Positions 8,956-17,080 of a DNA stretch of 37,069 nucleotides are shown here, piece by piece. The stretch's first letter is position 1. Each line of letters opens with the position of its first letter. The stretch is from Bacteroidales bacterium (GTDB lineage: Bacteria; Bacteroidota; Bacteroidia; Bacteroidales; Marinilabiliaceae). The notes beneath the pieces are model-generated. The model was not told the DNA's origin. It did no database searches and saw only the letters and a program-made list of their open reading frames with translations. The DNA is taken from positions 1-37,069 of the forward strand of contig JAKSBD010000702.1 of the NCBI GenBank assembly GCA_022361295.1, given 5' to 3'. Position numbers and translations under genes: made by a program.

Positions 8956-9103
8956 GGTCCAGTTTATATAAAGAATAACGCCCTTGTACTAATATCAGAA
9001 AACACTAAAAAAGGAGTTAATAAAACTAACTCCTTTTCCTTCTAACCTTAACTCAAAATCCAAATCTATGAAAAAAATCTTAACTGATTATATAACACAC
9101 TAA
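8956..9103 (+). promoter_or_regulatory. Orphan leader module A: box, hairpin, CTAACCTTAAC motif and 11-residue mini-ORF
   Basis: The module opens with GGTCCAGTTTAT (8956-8967). It then has a hairpin with a perfect 11-bp stem AAAAGGAGTTA / TAACTCCTTTT (9009-9037, 7-nt loop) followed by a pyrimidine-rich run, and CTAACCTTAAC (9042-9052). It ends in a short frame starting ATGAAAAAAATC at 9068 that stops at 9103 after 11 codons (MKKILTDYITH). The order of elements resembles a 5' leader with an attenuator-like hairpin, but no full gene follows on this strand. A TTGACT-N16-TATAAA match lies over the box (8945-8972). Function is unknown. Confidence 0.45.
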
Positions 9104-9112
9104 CTTATAAAT

Positions 9113-9209
9113 GGTTCAGTTTATGGCAAAAAAAAGAGGAATGCTTGACTTTTCAAACATTCCTTCTTCAACCTAACCTTAACCCTAACTTATGAAGAAA
9201 GCTTCATAA
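9113..9209 (+). promoter_or_regulatory. Orphan leader module B: second copy of the same layout
   Basis: GGTTCAGTTTAT (9113-9124) differs by one base from the box of module A. A hairpin follows, with stem AGGAATG / CATTCCT (9137-9143 and 9158-9164) and an inner TTGA / TCAA helix after one mismatch, then CCTTCTTC. CTAACCTTAAC (9173-9183) is identical to that of module A. A mini-frame from ATG 9192 encodes only MKKAS before a stop at 9209. The start is embedded in the palindrome TTATGAAG-N4-CTTCATAA (9190-9209). The stem sequences differ between modules while the flanking boxes are kept. Confidence 0.45.
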
Positions 9210-9370
9210 ATCTTTATACTCAATTCGCATATATAAAGTTCCCTAATAATTACTCTAAAAGCAATCTTTTAAACTTTTTTAACGCGACTTTGTAAATCTA
9301 TACTATTGTGTGATTTCCCATTTATAATTATTCACACATTTTAACATTCACAAATATGAAGCTTTTTTAA

Positions 9371-9958
9371 TTAATTCAAAAATTTTTTTTCAAAATCTTC
9401 AAAAGATATTACTTCAGCATAGCTTTTAAGAGTTGATAATGTAGAATAATGCACCTGTTCGGCTGGAATTATTTTTTCATTAAATTTCAGATCACGGGTT
9501 GCGCAAGCCTCATCTACAACCGTAACCTTATAGCCATAATCTGCAGCCGCCCTAACAGCTGCTTCTAGGCACATATGTGTTTGCATACCTATTATAAGCA
9601 ACTCTCCAACATTCTTTTTATCCAAAAAGTTTTTTAACGTGGTATTCTTAAAAGCATTAACATCTGATTTAACAATGACCTTTTCATCGTCCAAAGCACT
9701 AACTACTTTATAAATATCACCTCCTGATTTAACCTGATGCTTTACATGTACGATTAAATAACCATTTTCCCGAAAGCGATTTAAGACTTTTGAGGCTACA
9801 TCTGCGGCTTCAACAGCACCAACTAACTCTACATTGCCTCCAGGAAAATAAAAGTCCTGAATATCGATTAAAATTAGCGCTTTTGATTTCTCAGATTGAG
9901 CGCCTGCACTCCCTGTCAATACCAATAATGAAAGTGCTAAAGTTGTTAATATTTTCAT
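9371..9958 (-). CDS. Exported isochorismatase-like cysteine hydrolase
   Basis: The 195-residue protein has a clear signal peptide (residues 1-20, ending AGA before Q21) and then an isochorismatase-like fold. The expected catalytic triad is visible: Asp32 in LILIDIQDFYFPGG, Lys97 in VIVKSDVNAF and Cys130 in IIGMQTHMCLEAAVRAA. Family members hydrolyse amides, nicotinamide, N-carbamoyl compounds or isochorismate; the substrate cannot be told from sequence. An export signal is less usual for this family and places the enzyme in the periplasm or outside. It follows the C1B peptidase gene on the same strand after a strong terminator, so it probably has its own promoter or is reached by read-through. 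Its stop is followed by an AT-rich gap. Confidence 0.88.
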   Translation of the reverse strand: MKILTTLALSLLVLTGSAGAQSEKSKALILIDIQDFYFPGGNVELVGAVEAADVASKVLNRFRENGYLIVHVKHQVKSGGDIYKVVSALDDEKVIVKSDVNAFKNTTLKNFLDKKNVGELLIIGMQTHMCLEAAVRAAADYGYKVTVVDEACATRDLKFNEKIIPAEQVHYSTLSTLKSYAEVISFEDFEKKFLN

Positions 9959-9992
9959 CCTTAATGGCTTTATAATATCCTAAAGAAATAAA

Positions 9993-10018
9993 AAAAGGGT
10001 GACTTTCGCCACCCTTTT
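9993..10018 (-). terminator. Intrinsic terminator after the C1B peptidase gene
   Basis: On the minus strand a GGGTG / CACCC stem with an 8-nt loop is flanked by A and T runs (total stem 9 bp) and continues into a T tract toward 9990. It sits 20 nt after the peptidase stop and 35 nt before the isochorismatase-like start. Confidence 0.8.
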
Positions 10019-10037
10019 AAAAAGTATATTATAGAAA

Positions 10038-11222
10038 TTACTTGATACCCAGCTTTTTCTTTAAATCTTTTGTCAATGCGTTTTTATTAATCATGATTGA
10101 CATTGTTTTATACTTCACAAATGCTTCTGAAGCATAGAAATAACCATCATACTTGTTATTAGTATTCCATGAGTTCTTAACCTTGAAATACTTTGTACCA
10201 TTCTGATCTTTAACCATACCTGTAATCTGCATACCATGGTCATCAGTTGTTTGATAATTATCGTAAGCTTCCTGACGCAATTCCGGAGTTATTACTTTTT
10301 CTTTAACAGGCTTGTCAAAACTATATAAGGCTTTGTTACGATCTGCGCGAGACATGCTTTCCCAACGTGAACGCTCCGAACCTGACATTTCTTTCGCATC
10401 GCTTTCTGGTACAATCGCAACACCATTTGTGTGTGAAAATCCTTTTTCACTTACATCTGCAGCCCATCCGATAGTGTAACCACTCTCTAATGAATGCTCA
10501 AAAATAGTCATCAGATCATCTAAAGTTACATTGTAAACTTCACCCCACAACCAGTTATCCGGCACCTCAATAATAAACGTTTCATAGGTTGGATGGTGTG
10601 TATATGATGTTACCTGAATATAGTCGTCCATATCCAAACCAACTTTTTCTTTCATATAAGATTGAGGTGTATATGATTTCCCTTCCACCTCAAATGAAGT
10701 TGGCTCAGCTCCTAAATAAGCATCTAGAACACCATCAAAACCAACTTTCCATGCCGGCGATAATTTTTTATTCTTATTCTTTATAACAGCGTCTACATAG
10801 TTTTTAAGGACAGCATCCATTTCTCCATGAACATGAGATTCCTCTCCATATTCTAGTCCTGCATATGCTTCTTCCGGTACCATACCATACTTTTTCATTA
10901 CATATACTGCATCATGAAAAGCTCCACCAGGACCGAAGTTTAAAGACCCATGTAAACGAACATATTTTTCAGCTTTATCTGCATAACAATGACGCACAAC
11001 AAACATTTCAGAAAGGTTAGCAGGCTCTTTACCAATTCGAATCATTTCAGATTCAAAGAAACCTAATGCTGAGAAGCTCCAACACGTTCCTGAACGATGC
11101 TGATCTTTTACACATGTAGCTTCCAGGTCATAGATTGTTTCGAACTTATAACCATCCTTTTCTTCCTGCGCCATTACAGTCAGGCAAAACAGACTAAGTA
11201 GTAATGTTGATAATACTTTCAT
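10038..11222 (-). CDS. Exported C1B (bleomycin hydrolase/aminopeptidase C-like) cysteine peptidase
   Basis: The 394-residue protein has a signal peptide (residues 1-18, VMA before Q19). The papain-clan active site is complete: Gln41 and Cys47 in KDQHRSGTCWSFSA, His329 in TTDDHGMQITG and Asn350 in KVKNSWNT. The long insert between Cys and His and the FVVRHCYADKAEKYVRLHG region are typical of the C1B group rather than papains. Bleomycin hydrolase and PepC are cytoplasmic hexameric aminopeptidases; an exported version suggests degradation of periplasmic or external peptides. It has its own terminator (9993-10018). No pro-region is evident between the signal peptide and the catalytic Cys. The cleavage preference cannot be inferred. 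Confidence 0.92.
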   Translation of the reverse strand: MKVLSTLLLSLFCLTVMAQEEKDGYKFETIYDLEATCVKDQHRSGTCWSFSALGFFESEMIRIGKEPANLSEMFVVRHCYADKAEKYVRLHGSLNFGPGGAFHDAVYVMKKYGMVPEEAYAGLEYGEESHVHGEMDAVLKNYVDAVIKNKNKKLSPAWKVGFDGVLDAYLGAEPTSFEVEGKSYTPQSYMKEKVGLDMDDYIQVTSYTHHPTYETFIIEVPDNWLWGEVYNVTLDDLMTIFEHSLESGYTIGWAADVSEKGFSHTNGVAIVPESDAKEMSGSERSRWESMSRADRNKALYSFDKPVKEKVITPELRQEAYDNYQTTDDHGMQITGMVKDQNGTKYFKVKNSWNTNNKYDGYFYASEAFVKYKTMSIMINKNALTKDLKKKLGIK

Positions 11223-11340
11223 TTGATTTTATTTGAATTGAATAATTTGACATTAATTGACTTAACTTAATTGCATTAAGATCACAAATAAATAAAAGAT
11301 AAGTCGATAGTTAAATGATAATATTCATCTATTAGAAAAA

Positions 11341-13101
11341 CTATTGTTCACTCACAATCTGGTTGATTAACAACTGACCGTTAGATACCATCTGCTTCGC
11401 ACTTTCGCGAGGGATTCTGTTAATAACAAAATCACTTAGTACCTCATCAATCAGTTCAAGGTTTTTGGCATTTTTGATATCATCCATCGATGACAACTGC
11501 TCTTTTAATATCAACAGTTTCTCAAAGTCCTGTATTCCTTCAATTAATCTTTCATAACGAACAGAACTTCGCGCATTAGGGTAAATAAGGAAACTGCTAC
11601 CTGCGTTTGCAACCGGTTGACGGGCTTCAGTTAATGGCAGGTTACCCCAGTTGTTATATTGATCAATATGAATCCCATCAATACCCTGTGAAGCGGCATA
11701 CCATCCCAACCAGACAGCCTGCGCCGATGGCGACAACAAGTTAATATTTGGATAGTTGTCTTTTGCTTCTAACAGATAAGACGTCTCCAATCCTTGCTGA
11801 TGTCGAATTTTAAACCACTCTTTTAGGTTACTAAACTGTGCAGGGACATTTGCTGCATAAACATTCTTCATTGTTCCGGAACTCCATTCCTGAGCAACTA
11901 GCTCAAGTTTCAGATCTGCATCAAGAGATATTATTAGCTCTTTTAAAAATGAAATATCTTCGGCGTTACCTGCTCCCAAAACAAAAACAGATCTATCGAA
12001 CAATCCGGTCCTCTTTAGATGATCAACAACCTGACGATAGCAATTTTTAATCAGAACTGCATCTCCATAAATATCCAAGGATTTATTAATCAGCTGTCCG
12101 TCATTATCGAAATAAGTAATCGTATTAATTCCACCGGGGCGATACGCCAAACAATCCACCTGCCTATTTACTCCCATTTCACTTAAAGTTGCAATCCACT
12201 TATCGAAATTTGTAAAATCAGCCACCAGTCTACCTCTATCATTCTCCTTCCAGATAATAAGTGGCAATTGCTGCGGTCCGTTATACTGGTTAAAAACAGG
12301 TAGATTGATGTTTTTTTGTCCTGCCAATTTCATCAAATTGACGTAAGCACCAATTTCCCTGATATGCTCTGCAGACCACAATTCTACCTCATGCCATTCA
12401 GCTATGGAAACAGGATTCAGGCACATATTGGTCTGAAATCGCCATTCATCGGAAGGAGGCAATTCTTTATTGATGATATTGAGTTTAACACGCAGTTCCT
12501 GTGGTGGATTCTGTTTAGAATATACCTTTAATGATGCATTGTATACGCCAATATTAATTTGATGCGGTACTTTTATCGTTACCCATATTGGCCGTACCGA
12601 TTGTGCTTCGATATCAATACAAGGTAAATCGTCAAGCATATCTGGTATTAAACATGAATCTCGCCAGGCGATTTCATCTGATTCTTCATTGACAAAATGA
12701 ACATCACTCATGATGTATCTTACAAAATGGGAGTCAATAATGTCGTTTGATATGGTATCTCCATTTTGCGATATGAAATCACTCCAGACACATTCAACCT
12801 GTTCCACATCATAGGAACTCCACAAAACCGCCTGAAAGGAAACGCGCTCACCTTTCCAGGCTGTTAGCTGCTGCTCTTTGGTAACAGCTTTCATTGGCAC
12901 CACGCCCTTCTGGTACTTAACGTCTTTTGAGGCAAAAGACAGATGCAGTCCACGTCCTGTTGCCTCCCAGGCCTCTATATCTTTCTGTTCCGGATCTTCA
13001 GGTTCGGTATAGGTATTATATGAAATTTCTTCACGCTGGTTGTAGCACGATGTAAAACAGAGCATCAAAGAGATGCAGCTACCTAACAAATAAGCTCTCA
13101 T
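11341..13101 (-). CDS. DUF4091 / GH123-like lipoprotein, putative glycoside hydrolase
   Basis: The 586-residue protein begins with a lipoprotein-type signal: hydrophobic residues 5-17, then FTSC with Cys19. Residues about 75-210 form a beta-rich N-terminal part (ERVSFQAVLWSS, RPIWVTIKVP, IGVYNASLKV) like the N-terminal domain of GH123-type enzymes. From about 215 to 540 there is a TIM-barrel-like region ending in the DUF4091 signature, with GWYAASQGIDGIHIDQYNNW and SSVRYERLIEGIQDFEKLLI. Relatives in GH123 are beta-N-acetylgalactosaminidases. I could not place the catalytic acid pair with certainty, so the activity is open. Attachment to the outer membrane as a surface lipoprotein is likely for this phylum. 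It lies downstream of menE on the same strand, with a TATATTTG promoter candidate at 13128-13135. Confidence 0.82.
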   Translation of the reverse strand: MRAYLLGSCISLMLCFTSCYNQREEISYNTYTEPEDPEQKDIEAWEATGRGLHLSFASKDVKYQKGVVPMKAVTKEQQLTAWKGERVSFQAVLWSSYDVEQVECVWSDFISQNGDTISNDIIDSHFVRYIMSDVHFVNEESDEIAWRDSCLIPDMLDDLPCIDIEAQSVRPIWVTIKVPHQINIGVYNASLKVYSKQNPPQELRVKLNIINKELPPSDEWRFQTNMCLNPVSIAEWHEVELWSAEHIREIGAYVNLMKLAGQKNINLPVFNQYNGPQQLPLIIWKENDRGRLVADFTNFDKWIATLSEMGVNRQVDCLAYRPGGINTITYFDNDGQLINKSLDIYGDAVLIKNCYRQVVDHLKRTGLFDRSVFVLGAGNAEDISFLKELIISLDADLKLELVAQEWSSGTMKNVYAANVPAQFSNLKEWFKIRHQQGLETSYLLEAKDNYPNINLLSPSAQAVWLGWYAASQGIDGIHIDQYNNWGNLPLTEARQPVANAGSSFLIYPNARSSVRYERLIEGIQDFEKLLILKEQLSSMDDIKNAKNLELIDEVLSDFVINRIPRESAKQMVSNGQLLINQIVSEQ

Positions 13102-13127
13102 TGTAATCTTTCAAAATAAGTGTGCAG

Positions 13128-13135
13128 CAAATATA
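13128..13135 (-). promoter_or_regulatory. Candidate -7 box for the DUF4091 lipoprotein gene
   Basis: The minus strand reads TATATTTG, 26 nt before the ATG at 13101. No good -33 element is visible. Confidence 0.35.
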
Positions 13136-13157
13136 ATATATTGCCAACTGCATATCA

Positions 13158-14234
13158 CTATTTATCGATGAGTTGTTGCAATTTCCTTCTTTGTATTTTC
13201 CCTGTTTCAGTCCTTGGAATCGTTTTAACACATATTACCTCTTTGGGAAACTCATACTTTGCTAATATTGTTTGGTCAACATCATCTATAGTTACAGGCT
13301 CTTTCGATTCACAAACCAAAACCACCCTTTGCCCTAAAACATCATCTCTTCTCCAACTTATTGCATATGGTTTTCTCACAAATGGGCAGAGTTTACGTTC
13401 AATCTCCTCTGCTACCACTTTTACACCGCCTGTGTTTATTATGTTATCGAAACGGCCTTTAAGTATAAATTCATTATCAGATATAATTTCAACAATATCA
13501 TTTGTAATGAGTCGGTTCTCATTTATATCAGATGGTTCAACAACCAGGCAGTTACGCTCATCAATATCTATGGACAGACCAGGCAATAATTGAAATCCTG
13601 CATCATTATCTTTAATGTTGCGTAAAGCAATGTGCGAAACCGTCTCTGTCATACCGTATGTTTCCCATGAGTTAGTCGCAAACTCTCTTAGCTTCTCCGA
13701 CACCTGACTACTAACACTTCCTCCTCCAATAATCAAATGACGAACAGCATCTAAGGACTCACTATCCTCTCTAAGTATTTTATCAACCTGCATAGGCACC
13801 ATAGCTGCAAAATCAAACTTTCGTTGATATGATTTCAATGGGTTCGAATTTACAGGAGTAGTAAAGAGCTTAAGGTGACCAACCATTGCTCTTACAAGCA
13901 TCATTTTACCAGCAATATATTTAGCTGACAAACACAGTAAAGAACTACTCTCAGGCTTTAATTCAAGGAATTTTAAAGTGCGTTGAGCAGAGGCAACCAT
14001 TGAATCTTTTTTTACTGTTATTTGCTTAGGTACTCCTGTACTACCGGATGTTTGCAAAGTAACCGTATCTTTATCACTAACCCAATCTAAAATAAAGCCT
14101 CCAATATGCTTCTTTTCCTCATCATCTATATTCAATAGATTTTTTGCTAACTGTGTTAAAGCACCTTTCCCCTCATGCTTAAAACCATTTAGGACAAGTG
14201 TTTGGTACGACTGATATGTGTTGATCTTTTTCAT
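13158..14234 (-). CDS. menE: o-Succinylbenzoate--CoA ligase MenE
   Basis: The 358-residue protein is a compact member of the adenylate-forming family. The phosphate-binding loop TSGSTGVPK is at residues 62-70, the WETYGMTETVSHIALR block near 190-205, a hinge region near LKGRFDNIINTGGVKV, and the C-terminal PRTETGKIQRRKL with the catalytic Lys346. It activates o-succinylbenzoate with ATP and joins it to CoA in menaquinone synthesis. Short MenE proteins of about 350 residues, lacking part of the usual N-terminal region, are common in Bacteroidota. The start overlaps the menC stop by four bases (ATGA), which indicates translational coupling. It is the last gene of the menA-menC-menE unit. Confidence 0.93.
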   Translation of the reverse strand: MKKINTYQSYQTLVLNGFKHEGKGALTQLAKNLLNIDDEEKKHIGGFILDWVSDKDTVTLQTSGSTGVPKQITVKKDSMVASAQRTLKFLELKPESSSLLCLSAKYIAGKMMLVRAMVGHLKLFTTPVNSNPLKSYQRKFDFAAMVPMQVDKILREDSESLDAVRHLIIGGGSVSSQVSEKLREFATNSWETYGMTETVSHIALRNIKDNDAGFQLLPGLSIDIDERNCLVVEPSDINENRLITNDIVEIISDNEFILKGRFDNIINTGGVKVVAEEIERKLCPFVRKPYAISWRRDDVLGQRVVLVCESKEPVTIDDVDQTILAKYEFPKEVICVKTIPRTETGKIQRRKLQQLIDK

Positions 14235-15274
14235 TTAAATGGATTCTCCCATTTAGCTTTAGGATTATAAAATAATTTCTCGCCCGAAAGATGAAGAGGC
14301 GATTGAATATTATTGGTAAAAACCTGACCTGTTCCAAGCCCCTGGCGCAGTATATTGTTTTTAGTATATACCCATTGTGCGATTGCATTTAGGCCTATAT
14401 TTGCTTCAAGCGCAGAGGTGGCCCACCATCTGATCCCCAGATCTTCTGCTATATCTATCCATTCCTCACAGGACTTAAATCCGCCAAGTAAACTTGGCTT
14501 AAGTATAATGTATTGCGGACTAATCGATTTTAGCAATTCTTTTTTCGCATTATTTTCATTGATACCAATTAACTCTTCGTCTAAAGCAACTGGTATTGGC
14601 GAAGTCTCACAAAGCCTGCTCATATCACCGGCTTGCCCTGCTTTAATTGGCTGTTCAATTGAATGAATATGAAACTTAGAAAGCTGCTTTAGCTTTTTTT
14701 CAGCACTATCAACCTCAAAAGCACCATTAGCATCAAGCCTTATTTCCAATTCATCCGAAGAATAGTTATTGCGAATAATTTCCAGGAGTTTAAGCTCTTC
14801 TCCAAAATCAATTGCCCCAACTTTCAATTTCAGGCATTGAAAGCCATTTTCGAGTTTTTCATTGATGCGACGAAGCATCTCATCCGGCTCCCCCATCCAT
14901 ATTAACCCGTTAATGACAATAGAGTCTTCACCGTTAATAAACTTTGACCCAAACAGATGAAATTGTTTTTCATTGGATAAATCCAGTAAAGCCATCTCAA
15001 CAGCAAAACGCAGAGCCGGATAATTAATCAGTGATGTATGCAAATCCTTTTCATACCTGTTAATATGAAGACATACTTCTTCAATCTTCTGTTCCAACCC
15101 CAAAGTGTCATCAACACTTAAGCCAGGAATAATAGAACATTCACCTATGCCAACATTACCCTGCTTGTCACATATCCTGATAAACCAGCTTGGCTTTGTA
15201 TACAACACTCCTCTTGAAGTCCCCCCGGCTTCTTTAAATATCAAATCACGTTTTATAAAATCGGCCTTAAGCAT
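14231..15274 (-). CDS. menC: o-Succinylbenzoate synthase MenC
   Basis: The 347-residue protein is an enolase-superfamily enzyme. The barrel residues can be placed: Lys149 and Lys151 (CLKLKVG), Asp181 (RLDANGAF), Glu207 (IEQPI), Asp232 (ALDEE) and Lys259 (ILKPSLLGGF). It dehydrates 2-succinyl-6-hydroxy-2,4-cyclohexadiene-1-carboxylate to o-succinylbenzoate. The setting between menA and menE makes MenC, rather than a dipeptide epimerase, the right choice. It starts 4 nt after the menA stop. Length and motifs are normal. Confidence 0.94.
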   Translation of the reverse strand: MLKADFIKRDLIFKEAGGTSRGVLYTKPSWFIRICDKQGNVGIGECSIIPGLSVDDTLGLEQKIEEVCLHINRYEKDLHTSLINYPALRFAVEMALLDLSNEKQFHLFGSKFINGEDSIVINGLIWMGEPDEMLRRINEKLENGFQCLKLKVGAIDFGEELKLLEIIRNNYSSDELEIRLDANGAFEVDSAEKKLKQLSKFHIHSIEQPIKAGQAGDMSRLCETSPIPVALDEELIGINENNAKKELLKSISPQYIILKPSLLGGFKSCEEWIDIAEDLGIRWWATSALEANIGLNAIAQWVYTKNNILRQGLGTGQVFTNNIQSPLHLSGEKLFYNPKAKWENPFK

Positions 15275-15278
15275 ATAA

Positions 15279-16184
15279 TTACATTACAACTAATCCAACA
15301 CCAAATAAAAATACATAAACAAGGGTAGATAGAGCCAGCTTCTTAAGCTCCGGATCAAAATCAGCTGAATCTTCAGCATTATTGACTACCATCAAATGCC
15401 TGATAAAAAGCGGTAAACTAAATACAAATGTGTATTGATAAAGTCCAAAACCATTAACTATTGCAAATACTGTTGTAATAACAACGGCAGCTATTATCAG
15501 TGTAAAATGATATGTTTTTGCCCATTTAATACCATGTTTAACAACAAGCGTATTCTTCCCGGCCATCTTGTCACTTTCTTCATCACGCATATTATTCAGG
15601 TTTAAAACTCCAGAACTAAGAAACCCAACTGAAAATGCGGGTAACAACACCTTCCAATCAAAGAAATTGGTGTATAAATAAAATGAACCTGCAACACCTA
15701 CGATACCAAAAAATATCAATACAAAAACATCCCCAAGACCATTGTATCCATATGGATTACTCCCCATTGTGTATTTCATGGCTGCTCCAATAGCAGCTAA
15801 CCCAAGCAGAAAAAAGAATAAACTTATATAAGCACTTGAGTTCCCAAAAGCAAGGTAAATCAATGACAGACCAGAAATAAGGGAGAAAACAGAAAACAGG
15901 ATAATGGCCCTGCGCATACTTACTAATGATATGGCACCAGTCTGAACCATACGATCAGGCCCTTTTCGTTCTGCATGATCGGCCCCGTTGACTGTATCGC
16001 CATAATCATTGGCTAAATTGGACAATACCTGTAAAAATAAAGTTGTTAAAGAGGCAAGTATTAATATTGACCAACTAAAGGCATTGTAATAGGCTGCCAG
16101 AAAACTTCCCATTATTATTGAAGAGAGTGCCAGAGGTAGAGTACGTAACCTGAATGCACTTACCCATGCGTTTACTTTTGTCAT
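15279..16184 (-). CDS. menA: 1,4-dihydroxy-2-naphthoate polyprenyltransferase MenA
   Basis: The 301-residue protein is a UbiA-family integral membrane prenyltransferase with about eight hydrophobic helices. The first Asp-rich motif is NLANDYGDTVNGADH (about residues 61-75) and the second is NNMRDEESDKMAGKNTL (about 197-213). It attaches the isoprenoid tail to dihydroxynaphthoate in the inner membrane. It leads a same-strand menA-menC-menE unit with gaps of 4 nt and an overlap of 4 nt. The remaining menaquinone genes (menF, menD, menB, menH) must lie elsewhere. A TACTTTTG promoter candidate lies 15 nt before its ATG. Confidence 0.94.
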   Translation of the reverse strand: MTKVNAWVSAFRLRTLPLALSSIIMGSFLAAYYNAFSWSILILASLTTLFLQVLSNLANDYGDTVNGADHAERKGPDRMVQTGAISLVSMRRAIILFSVFSLISGLSLIYLAFGNSSAYISLFFFLLGLAAIGAAMKYTMGSNPYGYNGLGDVFVLIFFGIVGVAGSFYLYTNFFDWKVLLPAFSVGFLSSGVLNLNNMRDEESDKMAGKNTLVVKHGIKWAKTYHFTLIIAAVVITTVFAIVNGFGLYQYTFVFSLPLFIRHLMVVNNAEDSADFDPELKKLALSTLVYVFLFGVGLVVM

Positions 16185-16199
16185 AAAACTGTTTTACCA

Positions 16200-16207
16200 C
16201 AAAAGTA
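16200..16207 (-). promoter_or_regulatory. Candidate -7 box for the menA-menC-menE operon
   Basis: The minus strand reads TACTTTTG, a TAnnTTTG match, giving a very short leader of about 9 nt before menA. The -33 region is weak. Confidence 0.35.
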
Positions 16208-16259
16208 AAATAATTGCCTTATAATCGAGCAGTAAGGTTTATAACATCTTTAGCAGATA

Positions 16260-16820
16260 TTATTTTGCAATCAAATCGCACAATTTGTTTTTACCGTAAA
16301 CAAATCGATACAGAAGACTTCTTAATTCTTTAAACTGTTCATAACTTATTGCATGAGGATAACTTAATATCCGTTGTGGAAATGAAGCACAGCCTTTATG
16401 ATATGACGGCTGAATATAAACATATGGGTTTTCAATAAATCCAGAGAGTTTATACAACTGCTTAATAGCATCTTGTGAATTGTTTTGTAATATATCTACT
16501 TCTGCTATCACAAAGACACCTTTTCCTGCTGCACTCAGCAAGTGTCTTAATAATGCAGGTACAATCAGTTTTTCATCTTCACCCGGCTGAACAGCCATGT
16601 GTTCAATGGCAATCCATTTGCTAAAATCCCAATATCCTACTATACCCTGAAGTTGATTGTCACTCCGCAACTCAATCAGTCTATATGAAGAACGCTGACA
16701 AATCTCTTCAAATTCTTTCTTACACCTTCTTCGTTCATAATCAAAGGAACTACTCATTAATTCCCAAACATCATTTGCCATCATAACAATTTCATTTTGA
16801 AAACTATAATCAATTGGCAT
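16260..16820 (-). CDS. GNAT-family N-acetyltransferase
   Basis: With the start at 16820 the protein has 186 residues beginning MPIDYSFQNE. The region from about residue 45 to 130 has the GNAT pattern: a strand RLIELRSDNQLQGIVGYW, a core strand with WIAIEHMAVQPG (the usual position before the acetyl-CoA loop), then VFVIAEVDIL and a final LYKLSGF that matches the family's C-terminal xxYExxGF element. Such enzymes move an acetyl group from acetyl-CoA to an amine; the substrate is unknown. An upstream in-frame ATG at 16880 would add 20 residues of hydrophobic sequence with no GNAT match and is less likely. The gene lies 75 nt upstream of menA on the same strand, but a promoter candidate sits between them. 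Confidence 0.8.
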   Translation of the reverse strand: MPIDYSFQNEIVMMANDVWELMSSSFDYERRRCKKEFEEICQRSSYRLIELRSDNQLQGIVGYWDFSKWIAIEHMAVQPGEDEKLIVPALLRHLLSAAGKGVFVIAEVDILQNNSQDAIKQLYKLSGFIENPYVYIQPSYHKGCASFPQRILSYPHAISYEQFKELRSLLYRFVYGKNKLCDLIAK

Positions 16821-17080
16821 ACCATTATTTTGAAATAAACTAAAAAAGATGTGAAAGAACCTAACATTACAAATAAACATAAAGCACTTTTAATTACATA
16901 CTTATGGTTAAAATGTGTTAAATACTTAACCCAATGAAGTTAGTATTCCTCTGACAATAAGATAGTAATACTTTTACTTAATTTAGGTACACTAATTCCG
17001 ATTTATATTACTGGTAACAAATAACTTATAAGAGCGTATGTTACTTCTGGAAAAATAACTAACAACCTACACAGTACAAA

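Larger units (their letters stand above)
8803..9370. other. 568-nt intergenic region carrying the two leader modules
   Basis: The gap lies between two minus-strand genes. Its first 150 nt are AT-rich and hold the promoter candidate of the secreted-protein gene. The middle holds the two plus-strand modules. From about 9210 to 9370 I see only AT-rich sequence without a recognisable gene or RNA. Confidence 0.6.

Noticed and set aside
13120-13593. Plus-strand 157-codon frame opposite menE
   Set aside because: It is antisense to a gene with complete MenE motifs and its product has no recognisable features.
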